Part shown: positions 1 through 7,339 of the stretch, piece by piece
How the letters are laid out: every line of letters begins with the position of its first letter
Numbering within the stretch: the first letter of the stretch is position 1
Assembly (NCBI GenBank): GCA_003554665.1
Contig: PWGY01000147.1
Span: 1 to 12,899 of the forward strand
Source: Bacteroidales bacterium
GTDB lineage: Bacteria > Bacteroidota > Bacteroidia > Bacteroidales > UBA7960
Length of the DNA stretch: 12,899 nt
Direction of reading: 5' to 3'
Notes under the pieces: model-generated
Told to the model about the DNA's origin: nothing
Databases searched by the model: none
Seen by the model: the letters and a program-made list of their open reading frames with translations, nothing else
Made by a program: the position numbers and the translations under genes

Positions 1-13
1 AAAAGATTTTTTG

Positions 14-21
14 TAGTTTTG
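14..21 (+). promoter_or_regulatory. Promoter -7 box of the tRNA-Leu pair
   Basis: The octamer TAGTTTTG matches the Bacteroidota -7 consensus TAnnTTTG exactly. It ends 11 bases before the first base of the upstream tRNA, so transcription would start a few bases before the mature 5' end. The matching -33 element would lie left of the window and cannot be checked. Confidence 0.6.
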
Positions 22-32
22 CCACACGTTTT

Positions 33-116
33 GCCCAGGTGGTGAAATTGGTAGACACGCTACTTTGAGGGGGTAGTGGCCGCAAGGCCGTGCAAGTTCG
101 AATCTTGTCCTGGGCA
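33..116 (+). tRNA. tRNA-Leu (anticodon GAG)
   Basis: This is an 84-base class II tRNA. The acceptor arm GCCCAGG pairs with CCTGGGC and the discriminator base is A116. The D-arm sequence is typical of leucine tRNAs (GGTGAAATTGGTAGAC). The anticodon stem is 60-64 with 72-76, around a 7-base loop with GAG at 67-69. A long variable arm (GGCC-GCAA-GGCC) is followed by a T arm with GTTCGAAT. The GAG anticodon reads CUU and CUC codons. No CCA is encoded (the bases after A116 are CTA), so the 3' end must be added by a CCA-adding enzyme. A second leucine tRNA follows after 46 bases, and the two are probably co-transcribed. Confidence 0.95.
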
Positions 117-162
117 CTACCAAGCAGAACGCTCATTAACTTAATGATAACAACAGATTAAT

Positions 163-246
163 GCCCGGATGGCGAAATTGGTAGACGCGCTAGTTTCAGG
201 GACTAGTGATGGTAACATCGTGCAGGTTCGAGTCCTGCTCCGGGCA
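163..246 (+). tRNA. tRNA-Leu (anticodon CAG)
   Basis: This is a second 84-base class II leucine tRNA. The acceptor arm GCCCGGA pairs with TCCGGGC and the discriminator base is A246. The anticodon stem is 190-194 with 202-206, and the loop TTCAGGG has CAG at 197-199, which reads CUG. The variable arm pairs GATG with CATC around GTAA. CCA is not encoded. It is very similar to the upstream tRNA-Leu(GAG) in the D and T arms, which fits an old tandem duplication followed by anticodon divergence. An intrinsic terminator starts six bases downstream, so this is the last gene of the unit. Confidence 0.95.
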
Positions 247-251
247 CTTAA

Positions 252-286
252 GGGTCATTCCTCTTTTTTGGGAATGACCTTTTTTT
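252..286 (+). terminator. Intrinsic terminator of the tRNA-Leu operon
   Basis: A perfect 9-bp inverted repeat (GGTCATTCC at 253-261 and GGAATGACC at 271-279) encloses a 9-base loop. It is followed at once by seven T residues (280-286). This is a textbook Rho-independent terminator directly after tRNA-Leu(CAG). Confidence 0.93.
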
Positions 287-291
287 GTTTT

Positions 292-392
292 GCAGGTACT
301 TATGCTCCGGACGCTCATGGGGCCCTGCATATTTGTTAGCCGGCGCTTATGCTCCGGACGCTCTTTAGATTCTGCATAATAGTTTGCCGGCA
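292..392. repeat. Imperfect 47-bp tandem repeat, two copies plus the start of a third
   Basis: Unit 1 is 292-338 and unit 2 is 339-385. They share 35 of 47 positions, including an uninterrupted 18-base core, CTTATGCTCCGGACGCTC, at 299-316 and 346-363. A second shared block, CTGCATA, lies at 325-331 and 372-378, in the same register. A third unit appears to begin at 386-392 (GCCGGCA) and then decays. The array lies between the tRNA terminator and the peptidase gene. No convincing open reading frame covers it. Its role is unknown. It could be part of a dispersed intergenic repeat family, but this window alone cannot show that. Confidence 0.8.
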
Positions 393-535
393 ATAACAAG
401 GCAGGTTCACCGGATCATTTCGGGGTTTTTGGGATGCTTTTATGGTAAAAAAACGCGTCTGAACCCGGAAGAATCGTTTTTTTTGCCTAATATAGCAGCC
501 GAATATCAATCTCCTTTTAATTTAAATTTTAATCT

Positions 536-3112
536 ATGTGTTTTCTTAAAAAATCAGCACTTTTATTTGTTTTGATGGCTGGACTGTTACTTTCGGGTAA
601 CATTTTTGCACAAAATGAGCCTATAACGGAAAGCAATTACCGTTTGGCCGAGCGTTTTTCACCGACAAAAATCAACCGTATGGTTTTCAGTACTGCGGTT
701 TCTCCGAACTGGATGAAGACCGGGGACAAGTTCTGGTATGATTACCGGACTTCTGAAGGGACTTTTTATTACCTGGTTGATCTGGAGGAGGAAACCAAAG
801 AGCCTTTATTTGACAACCATGAAATGGCCAGGCAACTGACAATGATTACCACTGATCCTTATGATCATCAGAACCTCCCCAGGATTCGCCCGGAATTCAT
901 CAGGGATGACCAGTACTTTCGTTTTACTGTGACCAGCCGGCAGATTATGGAAGTGGAAGAAGATGAAGAAGAAAATGGCGAGGAAGAGAATGATATGGAA
1001 AATGACGGGGAAACTGAAGAGGAGGAAGACGATCGTCCCCGCCCTACACAGGAGCAGGAGAAAGAATTCAGGCTTGAGTACAATTTGGCCACAGGCGAGT
1101 TGTATGAAGTGGAAGAAGAAGATGAGCCTGAACCTGCCAGTTGGGCCAATGTTTCGCCAGACAGCACCTATGTGGTATTCGCCCGTGATTTCAACCTGTT
1201 TTGGATGGACAAGGAAAACTACCTGAAAGCCCTGGAGGATGAAAATGATACCACAATAGTGGAGCATCAGCTTACCACTGAAGGTGAGATGTATTATGCT
1301 TTTGGTGGTGGTTACATCCCCGAAATGAATGATGACAAAGAAAAAATTGAGGAAGAGCGTGAAAAGCGCAGGGGTGCCAATATTACCTGGTCTCCCGATT
1401 CGCGTCGTTTTGCTCTCACGCGTAATGATACCAGGGAGATCAAGTTTTTGTGGGTGATCAATTCCCTGTCAGAACCCCGTCCGGAGTTGCAAAGCTATAA
1501 ATACCAGATGCCGGGTGAAGAACAGCCTGCTGAGTCTGAATTATGGGTGTTTGATATGGAAGAGCAAACAGGGGATACAATCCCTGTGGCAGCATTCAAG
1601 AATCAGACCATTTCGATTCCGACAATGCCCCGTTCAAACAAAGAGCAGCTGGAAGATCATACCCCGGCCACATGGCTGGCTCCTGAATCGGATCAGCTTT
1701 ATTTTACACGTATCAGCCGGGATCTGAAACGCTATGATGTGTGCCGGGTGGATCTTGAAAACAACGAGGTGGATGTATTGATTAAAGAACGGATGAATAC
1801 CTATGTGGATACCCGTGCGCCACATCTGATTCGCAGTACCGGTGAGATCATTCAGTGGTCGGAGCGTGACGGATGGGCCCATTTTTACCTGTATGATTCA
1901 GACGGCAATATGCAGCAGCAGATCACCACAGGCCCATGGCATGCCAACCGTATTTTGAAAGTGGATGAAAGAAACCGCGTGATGTATTTTGTGGCCATGG
2001 GCCGCGAAGAAGGGGAGAACCCCTATTACGGGCACACCTACCGTGTGAACCTTGATGGTACCGGGTTGCGTTTGCTGAACCCGGGGAATTATGACCACAT
2101 GTCCGTTATGAGCGATTCTTATAACTACTTTGTGAATAACTATTCAAGAGTTGATGCTGTGCCTCGCTCAGAGATCAGGAACAATCGCGGTGAACTTGTG
2201 ATGGAGTTGGAAACTGCTGATCTGTCGAATCTTAAAAATGCGGGATATCAGTTTCCAAGGCCATATTCCGTGAAAGCAGCCGACGGGGTGACTGATCTTT
2301 ACGGTGTGATGTACAAACCTTTTGATTTTGATCCAGATAAGAAGTATCCGATTATTTTGTACGTATATCCGGGCCCCCAGACTGAAGCGGTCAATACGAG
2401 GTTTTCTCCTGCCATGGATCGTACAGATCGCCTGGCTCAGCTAGGATTTATCGTTGTAAGTATTGGTAACCGTGGAGGTCATCCAAACCGCTCGAAATGG
2501 TACCATAACTATGGGTATGGTGATCTGCGTGATTACGGCCTTGCTGATAAAAAGTATGCGACAGAACAGCTGGCTGACAGGTATGACTTTATAGACATTG
2601 ACAAAGTTGGCATTTTCGGCCATTCAGGTGGTGGGTTTATGTCTACAGCAGCCATGCTGCAGTACCCTGACTTTTTTAAGGTAGCAGTTTCGAGTGCCGG
2701 CAATCATGAAAACAATATTTACAACCGCTGGTGGAGTGAAAAGCACCACGGGGTAAAGGAGATTGTGAACAACGAAGGAGAGGTGAAGTTTGTGTATGAC
2801 ATCGAAACCAACTCCGAGCTGGCAAATAACCTTAAAGGAAAACTCCTGCTGACCACAGGTGACCGTGACAATAACGTGAACCCGGCGAATACTTACCGCA
2901 TGGCGGATGCACTGATTCAGGCAAATAAACGATTTGATATGTTTATTTTTACCGGACAACGACATGCCTACGGGCCTTATAATGAATATAACTTCTGGCT
3001 TACAGCTGATTATTTTGCCAAGCATTTGATCGGTGACTGGTCCATTTCTACCGACATTTTTGAAATGCGCCGTGAACATAAGATGAGCCCAAGCAGAATG
3101 CGCAACCGGTAA
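536..3112 (+). CDS. Secreted S9 family peptidase (DPP IV-like prolyl oligopeptidase family)
   Basis: This is an 858-residue serine exopeptidase- or oligopeptidase-type enzyme, likely exported to the periplasm or cell envelope to trim peptides. Residues 1-26 look like a Sec signal peptide: two Lys, a hydrophobic core (LLFVLMAGLLL), then a NIFA-Q cleavage site. A beta-propeller domain like DPPIV_N spans roughly residues 60-580, with blade-like WxxVSPDS at 203-209 and TWSPDS at 284-289. The alpha/beta-hydrolase domain covers about 610-840. The catalytic triad is visible: Ser697 in GHSGGG, Asp778 in GDRDNNV and His810 in GQRHAYG. The Ser-Asp and Asp-His spacings (81 and 32) are close to those of DPP IV (78 and 32). 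Odd feature: a strongly acidic insertion at residues 139-166. The start ATG has an AT-rich leader and no clear Shine-Dalgarno, which is usual in Bacteroidota. Substrate specificity cannot be read from the sequence. Confidence 0.93.
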   Translation: MCFLKKSALLFVLMAGLLLSGNIFAQNEPITESNYRLAERFSPTKINRMVFSTAVSPNWMKTGDKFWYDYRTSEGTFYYLVDLEEETKEPLFDNHEMARQLTMITTDPYDHQNLPRIRPEFIRDDQYFRFTVTSRQIMEVEEDEEENGEEENDMENDGETEEEEDDRPRPTQEQEKEFRLEYNLATGELYEVEEEDEPEPASWANVSPDSTYVVFARDFNLFWMDKENYLKALEDENDTTIVEHQLTTEGEMYYAFGGGYIPEMNDDKEKIEEEREKRRGANITWSPDSRRFALTRNDTREIKFLWVINSLSEPRPELQSYKYQMPGEEQPAESELWVFDMEEQTGDTIPVAAFKNQTISIPTMPRSNKEQLEDHTPATWLAPESDQLYFTRISRDLKRYDVCRVDLENNEVDVLIKERMNTYVDTRAPHLIRSTGEIIQWSERDGWAHFYLYDSDGNMQQQITTGPWHANRILKVDERNRVMYFVAMGREEGENPYYGHTYRVNLDGTGLRLLNPGNYDHMSVMSDSYNYFVNNYSRVDAVPRSEIRNNRGELVMELETADLSNLKNAGYQFPRPYSVKAADGVTDLYGVMYKPFDFDPDKKYPIILYVYPGPQTEAVNTRFSPAMDRTDRLAQLGFIVVSIGNRGGHPNRSKWYHNYGYGDLRDYGLADKKYATEQLADRYDFIDIDKVGIFGHSGGGFMSTAAMLQYPDFFKVAVSSAGNHENNIYNRWWSEKHHGVKEIVNNEGEVKFVYDIETNSELANNLKGKLLLTTGDRDNNVNPANTYRMADALIQANKRFDMFIFTGQRHAYGPYNEYNFWLTADYFAKHLIGDWSISTDIFEMRREHKMSPSRMRNR

Positions 3113-3166
3113 ATTGTCGCTAAAATTCCGGCCTGTTGCCGGTGCGGCCCCAAAAATGATGATGCG

Positions 3167-4906
3167 ATGAAAGAAATTGATCCAAAAATTCTTGAAAGAG
3201 CCCGGACATGGCTTACCGAAAGTTTTGACCATGAAACAAGACGGGAAGTCAAAAAAATGATGGATGAAGATCCGAAGGCACTTGAAGATGCTTTTTACCG
3301 TCACCTGGAATTTGGTACGGGCGGATTACGTGGCATCATGGGTGTGGGTACCAACCGTATGAACAGATATACGGTTGGTATGGCCACACAGGGGCTGGCC
3401 AATTACCTGCATCAGGAATATCCCGGCAAAGACCTGCATGTGGCCATTGCCTTTGACTGCCGGCACAACAGTGATTATTTTGCTCATGTGACAGCGGAAG
3501 TTTTGTCTGCCAATGGTATTGGTGTATATCTGTTTGATAAACTGCGTCCGGTTCCGCTTTTATCTTTTACCGTGCGGGAATTAAAATGTCAGGCAGGAAT
3601 TGCAATTACCGCATCCCACAATCCGAAAGAATACAACGGGTACAAGGTTTATGGAGAAGATGGCGGCCAGCTGGTGCCACCCCATGACAAAAATGTGATC
3701 CGGGAAGTGGAAAAGATCACAGTGGATCAGATCCGTTTCAGTGCAAAAGAAGCAAAGATCAAAATCCTCAATGATCCTTTTGACCAGATCTACCTGGAAA
3801 GACTGCGGTCATTGTCTTTGCTGTCCGATTTGGTAAAGCGGCACAAGGATCTGCGTATTGTTTTTACCCCCATTCACGGGGCAACTGTCAATCTCGTTCC
3901 TGCGGCACTTAAAGCCTTTGGTTTCCAGAGGGTTTACAATGTGCCTGAGCAGGATGAAACTGACGGGGATTTCCCGACAGTTGCTTCACCCAATCCCGAA
4001 GAAGCAGCTGCCTTTAAGATGGCCCTTGACAGGGCTGGTAGTGTGAATGCCGATCTGGTAATGGCAACCGATCCTGACGGAGATCGCCTTGGCGTTGCGA
4101 CAAGAGATCGGTCAGGTAACTTTGTGTTGCTCAATGGAAACCAGATGGCCACCATTCTGACCTACTATGTACTCAGGCAGATGAAAGAACAGGGTCGGCT
4201 TGCTTCCGGTGATTATATTGTCAAAACCATTGTAACCACGGAATTGCTTTCGGAAATTGCCGCTTCTTTTGAAGTGGAGTCTGTAAATGTGCTGACAGGC
4301 TTTAAGTACATAGCTGAAGTGATCAGGCAACGTGAAGGGAAGCAGCGCTTTCTTTGTGGTGGTGAGGAAAGTTACGGCTTTCTGGTGGGGGATCTTGTGC
4401 GCGACAAAGATGCCGTTATTGCCTGTTGCATGATTGCAGAGGCTGCTGCCTGGGCCCGTGAAAACGGAATGGAGCTTTATGAACTTTTGGTGGAAATTTA
4501 CAAAAAATACGGCTTGTGGGTTGAGAACTTGTTATCAATAACAAGGAAGGGAGTTGAAGGTGCTGAGGAGATTCGTGAAATGATGGATGACTACCGTAAC
4601 AATCCGCCGGAAAGTTTGGACGGCAAGGCCCTGGCCCGTGTGCTGGATTACCAGGCAGGGACAGACAGGGATGTTTTTGCCAACGAAATCTCACCCATTG
4701 AGCTTCCAAAATCCAATGTGCTGCAGTTTATCCTTGAGGATGGCAGCCGCATTACCATGCGACCTTCAGGTACTGAACCAAAAATAAAATTTTACTTTGG
4801 TTGTCCTTCCTCTTTTGAGGATTCAGAGGATTATGAAGGGATGCGCGCCGGATTGCTCGATCGTATTGAAAGAATTAAAAAAGAGATGAAGCTGGACAAA
4901 GGTTAA
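3167..4906 (+). CDS. Phospho-sugar mutase (alpha-D-phosphohexomutase; phosphoglucomutase/phosphomannomutase type)
   Basis: This 579-residue cytoplasmic enzyme of the alpha-D-phosphohexomutase superfamily moves phosphate between C1 and C6 (or C5) of a sugar phosphate, linking glycolysis to glycogen, cell-wall and surface-sugar precursors. All four signature loops are present. They are the phosphoserine loop TASHNPKEYNGYK with Ser150, the metal-binding DPDGDR at 302-307, the sugar-recognition GGEESYGF at 398-405, and the phosphate-binding RPSGTEPK at 532-539. The length matches the long PgcA/PGM2-like branch (about 570-600) rather than the shorter 450-residue PMM/PGM proteins. Glucose-1-phosphate, mannose-1-phosphate or pentose phosphate specificity is therefore left open. 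It starts 54 bp after the S9 peptidase stop on the same strand, with no terminator between, so co-transcription is possible. Its stop lies two bases from the stop of the convergent membrane-protein gene. Confidence 0.94.
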   Translation: MKEIDPKILERARTWLTESFDHETRREVKKMMDEDPKALEDAFYRHLEFGTGGLRGIMGVGTNRMNRYTVGMATQGLANYLHQEYPGKDLHVAIAFDCRHNSDYFAHVTAEVLSANGIGVYLFDKLRPVPLLSFTVRELKCQAGIAITASHNPKEYNGYKVYGEDGGQLVPPHDKNVIREVEKITVDQIRFSAKEAKIKILNDPFDQIYLERLRSLSLLSDLVKRHKDLRIVFTPIHGATVNLVPAALKAFGFQRVYNVPEQDETDGDFPTVASPNPEEAAAFKMALDRAGSVNADLVMATDPDGDRLGVATRDRSGNFVLLNGNQMATILTYYVLRQMKEQGRLASGDYIVKTIVTTELLSEIAASFEVESVNVLTGFKYIAEVIRQREGKQRFLCGGEESYGFLVGDLVRDKDAVIACCMIAEAAAWARENGMELYELLVEIYKKYGLWVENLLSITRKGVEGAEEIREMMDDYRNNPPESLDGKALARVLDYQAGTDRDVFANEISPIELPKSNVLQFILEDGSRITMRPSGTEPKIKFYFGCPSSFEDSEDYEGMRAGLLDRIERIKKEMKLDKG

Positions 4907-4908
4907 AC

Positions 4909-5514
4909 TTACCTGAACCGGCTTCTTTGCTCCCGGAGCCGTTGAATGTTTTCCGGGTCGTCCGGGTCTTCCCGGTAATCCAGGTAGGCTTCAATGAATT
5001 CCGGGTGATCGCTGAACAGGATGTCCAGCCTGTCTTCCACAGGAGGCGCCCAAAGGATCAAAAGGATCACTATGAGTCCGGCTGCCCGGTGGTACATCCG
5101 CGTGCAAAAAGGGTCATGCTTTTTCCTGATGTATTGAATCCCGATCACTGTTCCGGTGAATAGTGCCAGAAGAATCAAGGCAGATGACAGCATAAACTGC
5201 ATCCCCGGATAGAAGAAGAACCCGAACAAAACGGCGATCAATGCATAAGATGAGATGATTCCCATAAGTATGGGGGGAATGATCCGGAAGGGTGTCATTG
5301 ATTGCCGGATCTCCGTGTAAAGAAGCTGAAGGGGCTGGATCTTGTTGAAAATAAAGAAGCCAAACCACAGGTAATATATGGCCAGCAGGGTGGTGGTAAC
5401 CAGCAGGGCATAATTCAGCACCGGTCCCAGGAAAATCCTCAGGATCCAAACGGCAATTACTGTTACCGCTCCTGCCTTCTCCAGTTTATTGATCAGGGTA
5501 TCTTTTTGCTTCAT
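4909..5514 (-). CDS. Hypothetical integral membrane protein downstream of murB
   Basis: This 201-residue protein has no family I can name. Hydrophobic stretches suggest about five membrane segments: roughly residues 14-33, 35-56, 78-101, 106-128 and 144-157. The N-terminal ten residues are polar and Lys-rich. The C-terminal 45 residues form a charged soluble tail rich in Asp, Glu and Arg (VEDRLDILFSDH onward to QRLREQRSRFR). The ATG is 12 bp downstream of the murB stop on the same strand, so it is probably translated from the murB transcript. Partnership with murB suggests an envelope role, but this is only a guess from context. There are no catalytic motifs, no signal peptide separate from the first membrane segment, and no lipobox. 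Confidence 0.8.
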   Translation of the reverse strand: MKQKDTLINKLEKAGAVTVIAVWILRIFLGPVLNYALLVTTTLLAIYYLWFGFFIFNKIQPLQLLYTEIRQSMTPFRIIPPILMGIISSYALIAVLFGFFFYPGMQFMLSSALILLALFTGTVIGIQYIRKKHDPFCTRMYHRAAGLIVILLILWAPPVEDRLDILFSDHPEFIEAYLDYREDPDDPENIQRLREQRSRFR

Positions 5515-5526
5515 AATTGATCATGC

Positions 5527-6540
5527 TTACACAATGTTAACTTCGGGCTCCAGTATGACCCCGAAATGTTCTTTTACTGAATCCTGTATCTGGTCTGCCA
5601 GGTTCAGAATGTCGGTGCCTGTGGCTTTTCCGTGGTTGATCAGGACCAGGGCTTGTTTAGGATGAACACCGGCATCTCCGTGCCTGTGACCCTTCCAGCC
5701 TGCCTGGTCTATCAGCCATCCGGCTGCCAGTTTTATGCCACCGTTCCCTGGATATGCAACGATGTCAGGGTGAGTGTTTTTTAGTTGGTGATAAACATGC
5801 TCTGCAACCACAGGATTTTTAAAAAAGCTTCCTGCATTGCCGGTAACTTCCGGATCCGGCAACTTACTTTCTCTTATTTTGCAAACGGCAGCCCTGACAT
5901 CAGCAATGCCGGGGTTGCTGCAGCCCATGTTTCTCAACTCTTTTTCAAGGCCTCCGTAATCAGTTCGGATTACCGGGTTTTTTTCAAGGCAAAAGGTGAC
6001 TGACAGAATGATGTATTTATCTTTGCCTTCTTGCTTGAAAAAGCTGTTTCGATAATCAAAACGACAGGCTGACCGGTTGAATGTTCTGATTCTGCCACTT
6101 TCTTTGCACCATGCTTCCAGGCTGTGGAAATGATCTTTGAGTTCTGTTCCGTAGGCACCAATGTTTTGAATCGGACTGCTCCCGGTCTGGCCTGGTATCA
6201 GTGAAAGGTTTTCCAGACCACCCCATCCGTTGTTTACACAAAATGCTACCATTTCGTCCCATGGCTCACCTGCTGCAGCTTCCAGGAAAATATTTTTTGG
6301 ATCCTCTGCCACGATCTTTTTCCCTCTGAGATCCATATGCAATACTGTGCCGTCGTAATCACCCCTGAAAAGCAAGTTGCTCCCCCCGCCGAGGACAAGG
6401 TGGGGTCTGGTTTGGAAACCTGGTTCCTCAAAAATGCCCGGAAGGTCATCCCTGGAGGTTATCCTTGCATAATACCTCGCTGAAACATCCATTCCAAATG
6501 TATTCAGGTGCTTAAGCGGGTAACTTTCCTTGATCAACAT
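5527..6540 (-). CDS. murB: UDP-N-acetylenolpyruvoylglucosamine reductase (MurB)
   Basis: This FAD- and NADPH-dependent cytoplasmic enzyme makes UDP-N-acetylmuramate, the second step of peptidoglycan precursor synthesis. The 337-residue length and layout match type I MurB as in E. coli (342). Visible motifs are the NTFG start of the FAD domain, LGGGSNLLF around residues 50-58, IPGQTGSSPIQNIGAYG around 115-131, CRFDYRNSFFK, and GNAGSFFKNPVV with the proton-donating Ser238. The KLAAGWLIDQ and HPKQALVLIN motifs follow, and the C-terminus carries LEPEV with the conserved Glu. I chose the ATG at 6540. A TTG three codons upstream (6549) is also in frame but less likely. A promoter-like TAACTTTG lies 57 bp upstream. 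The next gene downstream, a small membrane protein, begins 12 bp after the stop. Confidence 0.95.
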   Translation of the reverse strand: MLIKESYPLKHLNTFGMDVSARYYARITSRDDLPGIFEEPGFQTRPHLVLGGGSNLLFRGDYDGTVLHMDLRGKKIVAEDPKNIFLEAAAGEPWDEMVAFCVNNGWGGLENLSLIPGQTGSSPIQNIGAYGTELKDHFHSLEAWCKESGRIRTFNRSACRFDYRNSFFKQEGKDKYIILSVTFCLEKNPVIRTDYGGLEKELRNMGCSNPGIADVRAAVCKIRESKLPDPEVTGNAGSFFKNPVVAEHVYHQLKNTHPDIVAYPGNGGIKLAAGWLIDQAGWKGHRHGDAGVHPKQALVLINHGKATGTDILNLADQIQDSVKEHFGVILEPEVNIV

Positions 6541-6596
6541 ACGATACAAAGGGGCTTTGCAGTGGAATTACAGAATTGGCTGGTCCGGCAGTCAGG

Positions 6597-6624
6597 CAAA
6601 GTTAATGCAAAAACTCTTTTCAAA
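6597..6624 (-). promoter_or_regulatory. Probable murB promoter
   Basis: Reading the minus strand, TAACTTTG (6604 down to 6597) matches the Bacteroidota -7 box TAnnTTTG. A TTTG lies 16 bases upstream (6624-6621), which is shorter than the usual spacing of about 20. The downstream bases CCTGACTG are identical to those at the same place in the sigma-factor promoter. The predicted start gives a leader of about 50 bases before the murB ATG. Confidence 0.5.
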
Positions 6625-6644
6625 AAGGATTCCCGGGAAGAATC
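6622..6644 (-). terminator. Weak terminator-like hairpin at the end of the sigma-factor gene
   Basis: On the minus strand, GATTC (6644-6640) can pair with GAATC (6632-6628). The stem can extend by two T-G wobbles around a CCC loop, followed by C and five T residues. It overlaps the sigma-factor stop codon and abuts the murB promoter. The stem is short and the T-tract modest, so the call is tentative. Confidence 0.35.
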
Positions 6645-7230
6645 AGCGGGTCAGCACGATGTTTTTTTCATCAATCATTTTCCGGAGGTTGATTAGCGCA
6701 TATCGCATCCGACCCAATGCAGTGTTAATGCTGACATCGGTTTGTTGAGCGATCTCCTTGAAGCTCATTTCCTGGTAATGACGCATTTTCAGTACCGTCT
6801 TTTGTTCTTCCGGAAGATGCTCAATGAGCTTTTTGATGTCGTTGTGTATCTGACCTGTGATGATTCGGTCCTCTATGGTGTCATCATAAACCCTGAGTGT
6901 ATCAAACAGATCGTATTCCTCACTGTTTTCACGCATGGGCATGCGTTTTGACCTTCTGAAATAGTCAATGATCAGATTGTGGGAAATTCGCATGGCCCAG
7001 GGAAGGAACTTTCCTTCCTCGTTATAGTTCCCTGAGCGGAGCGTGTTGATGATTTTTATGAAGGCATCCTGAAATATATCTTCCGCCAGGTGCTTGTCCT
7101 TGACAATAATCATGATATAAGAAAACAGCTTACGCTGGTGGCGGTTAATAAGTGATTCAAGGGCATTGTGGTCACCGGAAATGAACAGGCGTATCAACTC
7201 CTGATCGCTAATCTTTGTGCGGTCATTCAT
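6643..7230 (-). CDS. Sigma-70 family RNA polymerase sigma factor (ECF-like)
   Basis: This 195-residue regulator directs RNA polymerase to a subset of promoters. It has only the two core sigma domains. Region 2 spans about residues 8-90, with ELIRLFISGDHNALESLI, then AEDIFQDAFIKI, and FLPWAMRISHNLIIDYFRR for -10 recognition and melting. Region 4 spans about 125-185, with LPEEQKTVLKMRHYQEMS and a helix-turn-helix at 156-179 (SFKEIAQQTDVSINTALGRM). The linker is short and acidic. I chose the ATG at 7230 because GGAG lies nine bases upstream. A TTG eight codons earlier (7254) is a weaker option. No anti-sigma factor or membrane sensor gene is adjacent, so how its activity is controlled is not visible. 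A consensus promoter lies about 110 bp upstream. Confidence 0.93.
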   Translation of the reverse strand: MNDRTKISDQELIRLFISGDHNALESLINRHQRKLFSYIMIIVKDKHLAEDIFQDAFIKIINTLRSGNYNEEGKFLPWAMRISHNLIIDYFRRSKRMPMRENSEEYDLFDTLRVYDDTIEDRIITGQIHNDIKKLIEHLPEEQKTVLKMRHYQEMSFKEIAQQTDVSINTALGRMRYALINLRKMIDEKNIVLTR

Positions 7231-7339
7231 AATAATGGCCTCCGTATGGTTCAATTAGCGTAAGAGTCTAGTCTATAGTGTGTCCTCCATATTTCTGGGT
7301 GAGTAATTCGCAGTGGTTGACCAATTTTTTCCAGTCAGG

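Noticed and set aside
196..399. Minus-strand reading frame of 67 codons
   Set aside because: It runs antisense through tRNA-Leu(CAG), its terminator and the tandem repeat. Its C-terminal residues are just the reverse translation of the tRNA.
447..483. Inverted repeat AAAAAAACG / CGTTTTTTT with a 19-base loop
   Set aside because: The arms are nearly all A-T, and no gene ends nearby on either strand, so I did not call a terminator or a regulatory RNA.
384..575. Plus-strand reading frame of 63 codons before the peptidase
   Set aside because: It overlaps the repeat and the signal-peptide region of the S9 peptidase, has no start signal, and its composition follows AT-rich non-coding DNA.
868..1167. 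Serine-rich minus-strand frame of 99 codons
   Set aside because: The Ser runs are the complement of the GAA/GAG-rich acidic insertion of the S9 peptidase. It is a shadow of that gene.
3128..3142. Small hairpin CCGGC-CTGTT-GCCGG between the peptidase and the mutase
   Set aside because: It has a stem of only five base pairs and no T-tract, so it is not a credible terminator.
6541..6549. TTG start extending murB by three residues
   Set aside because: The ATG at 6540 gives the normal MurB N-terminus, and no ribosome-binding signal favours the TTG.
7231..7254. TTG start extending the sigma factor by eight residues
   Set aside because: The GGAG before the ATG at 7230 would lie inside the longer version, and the shorter product fits the family.
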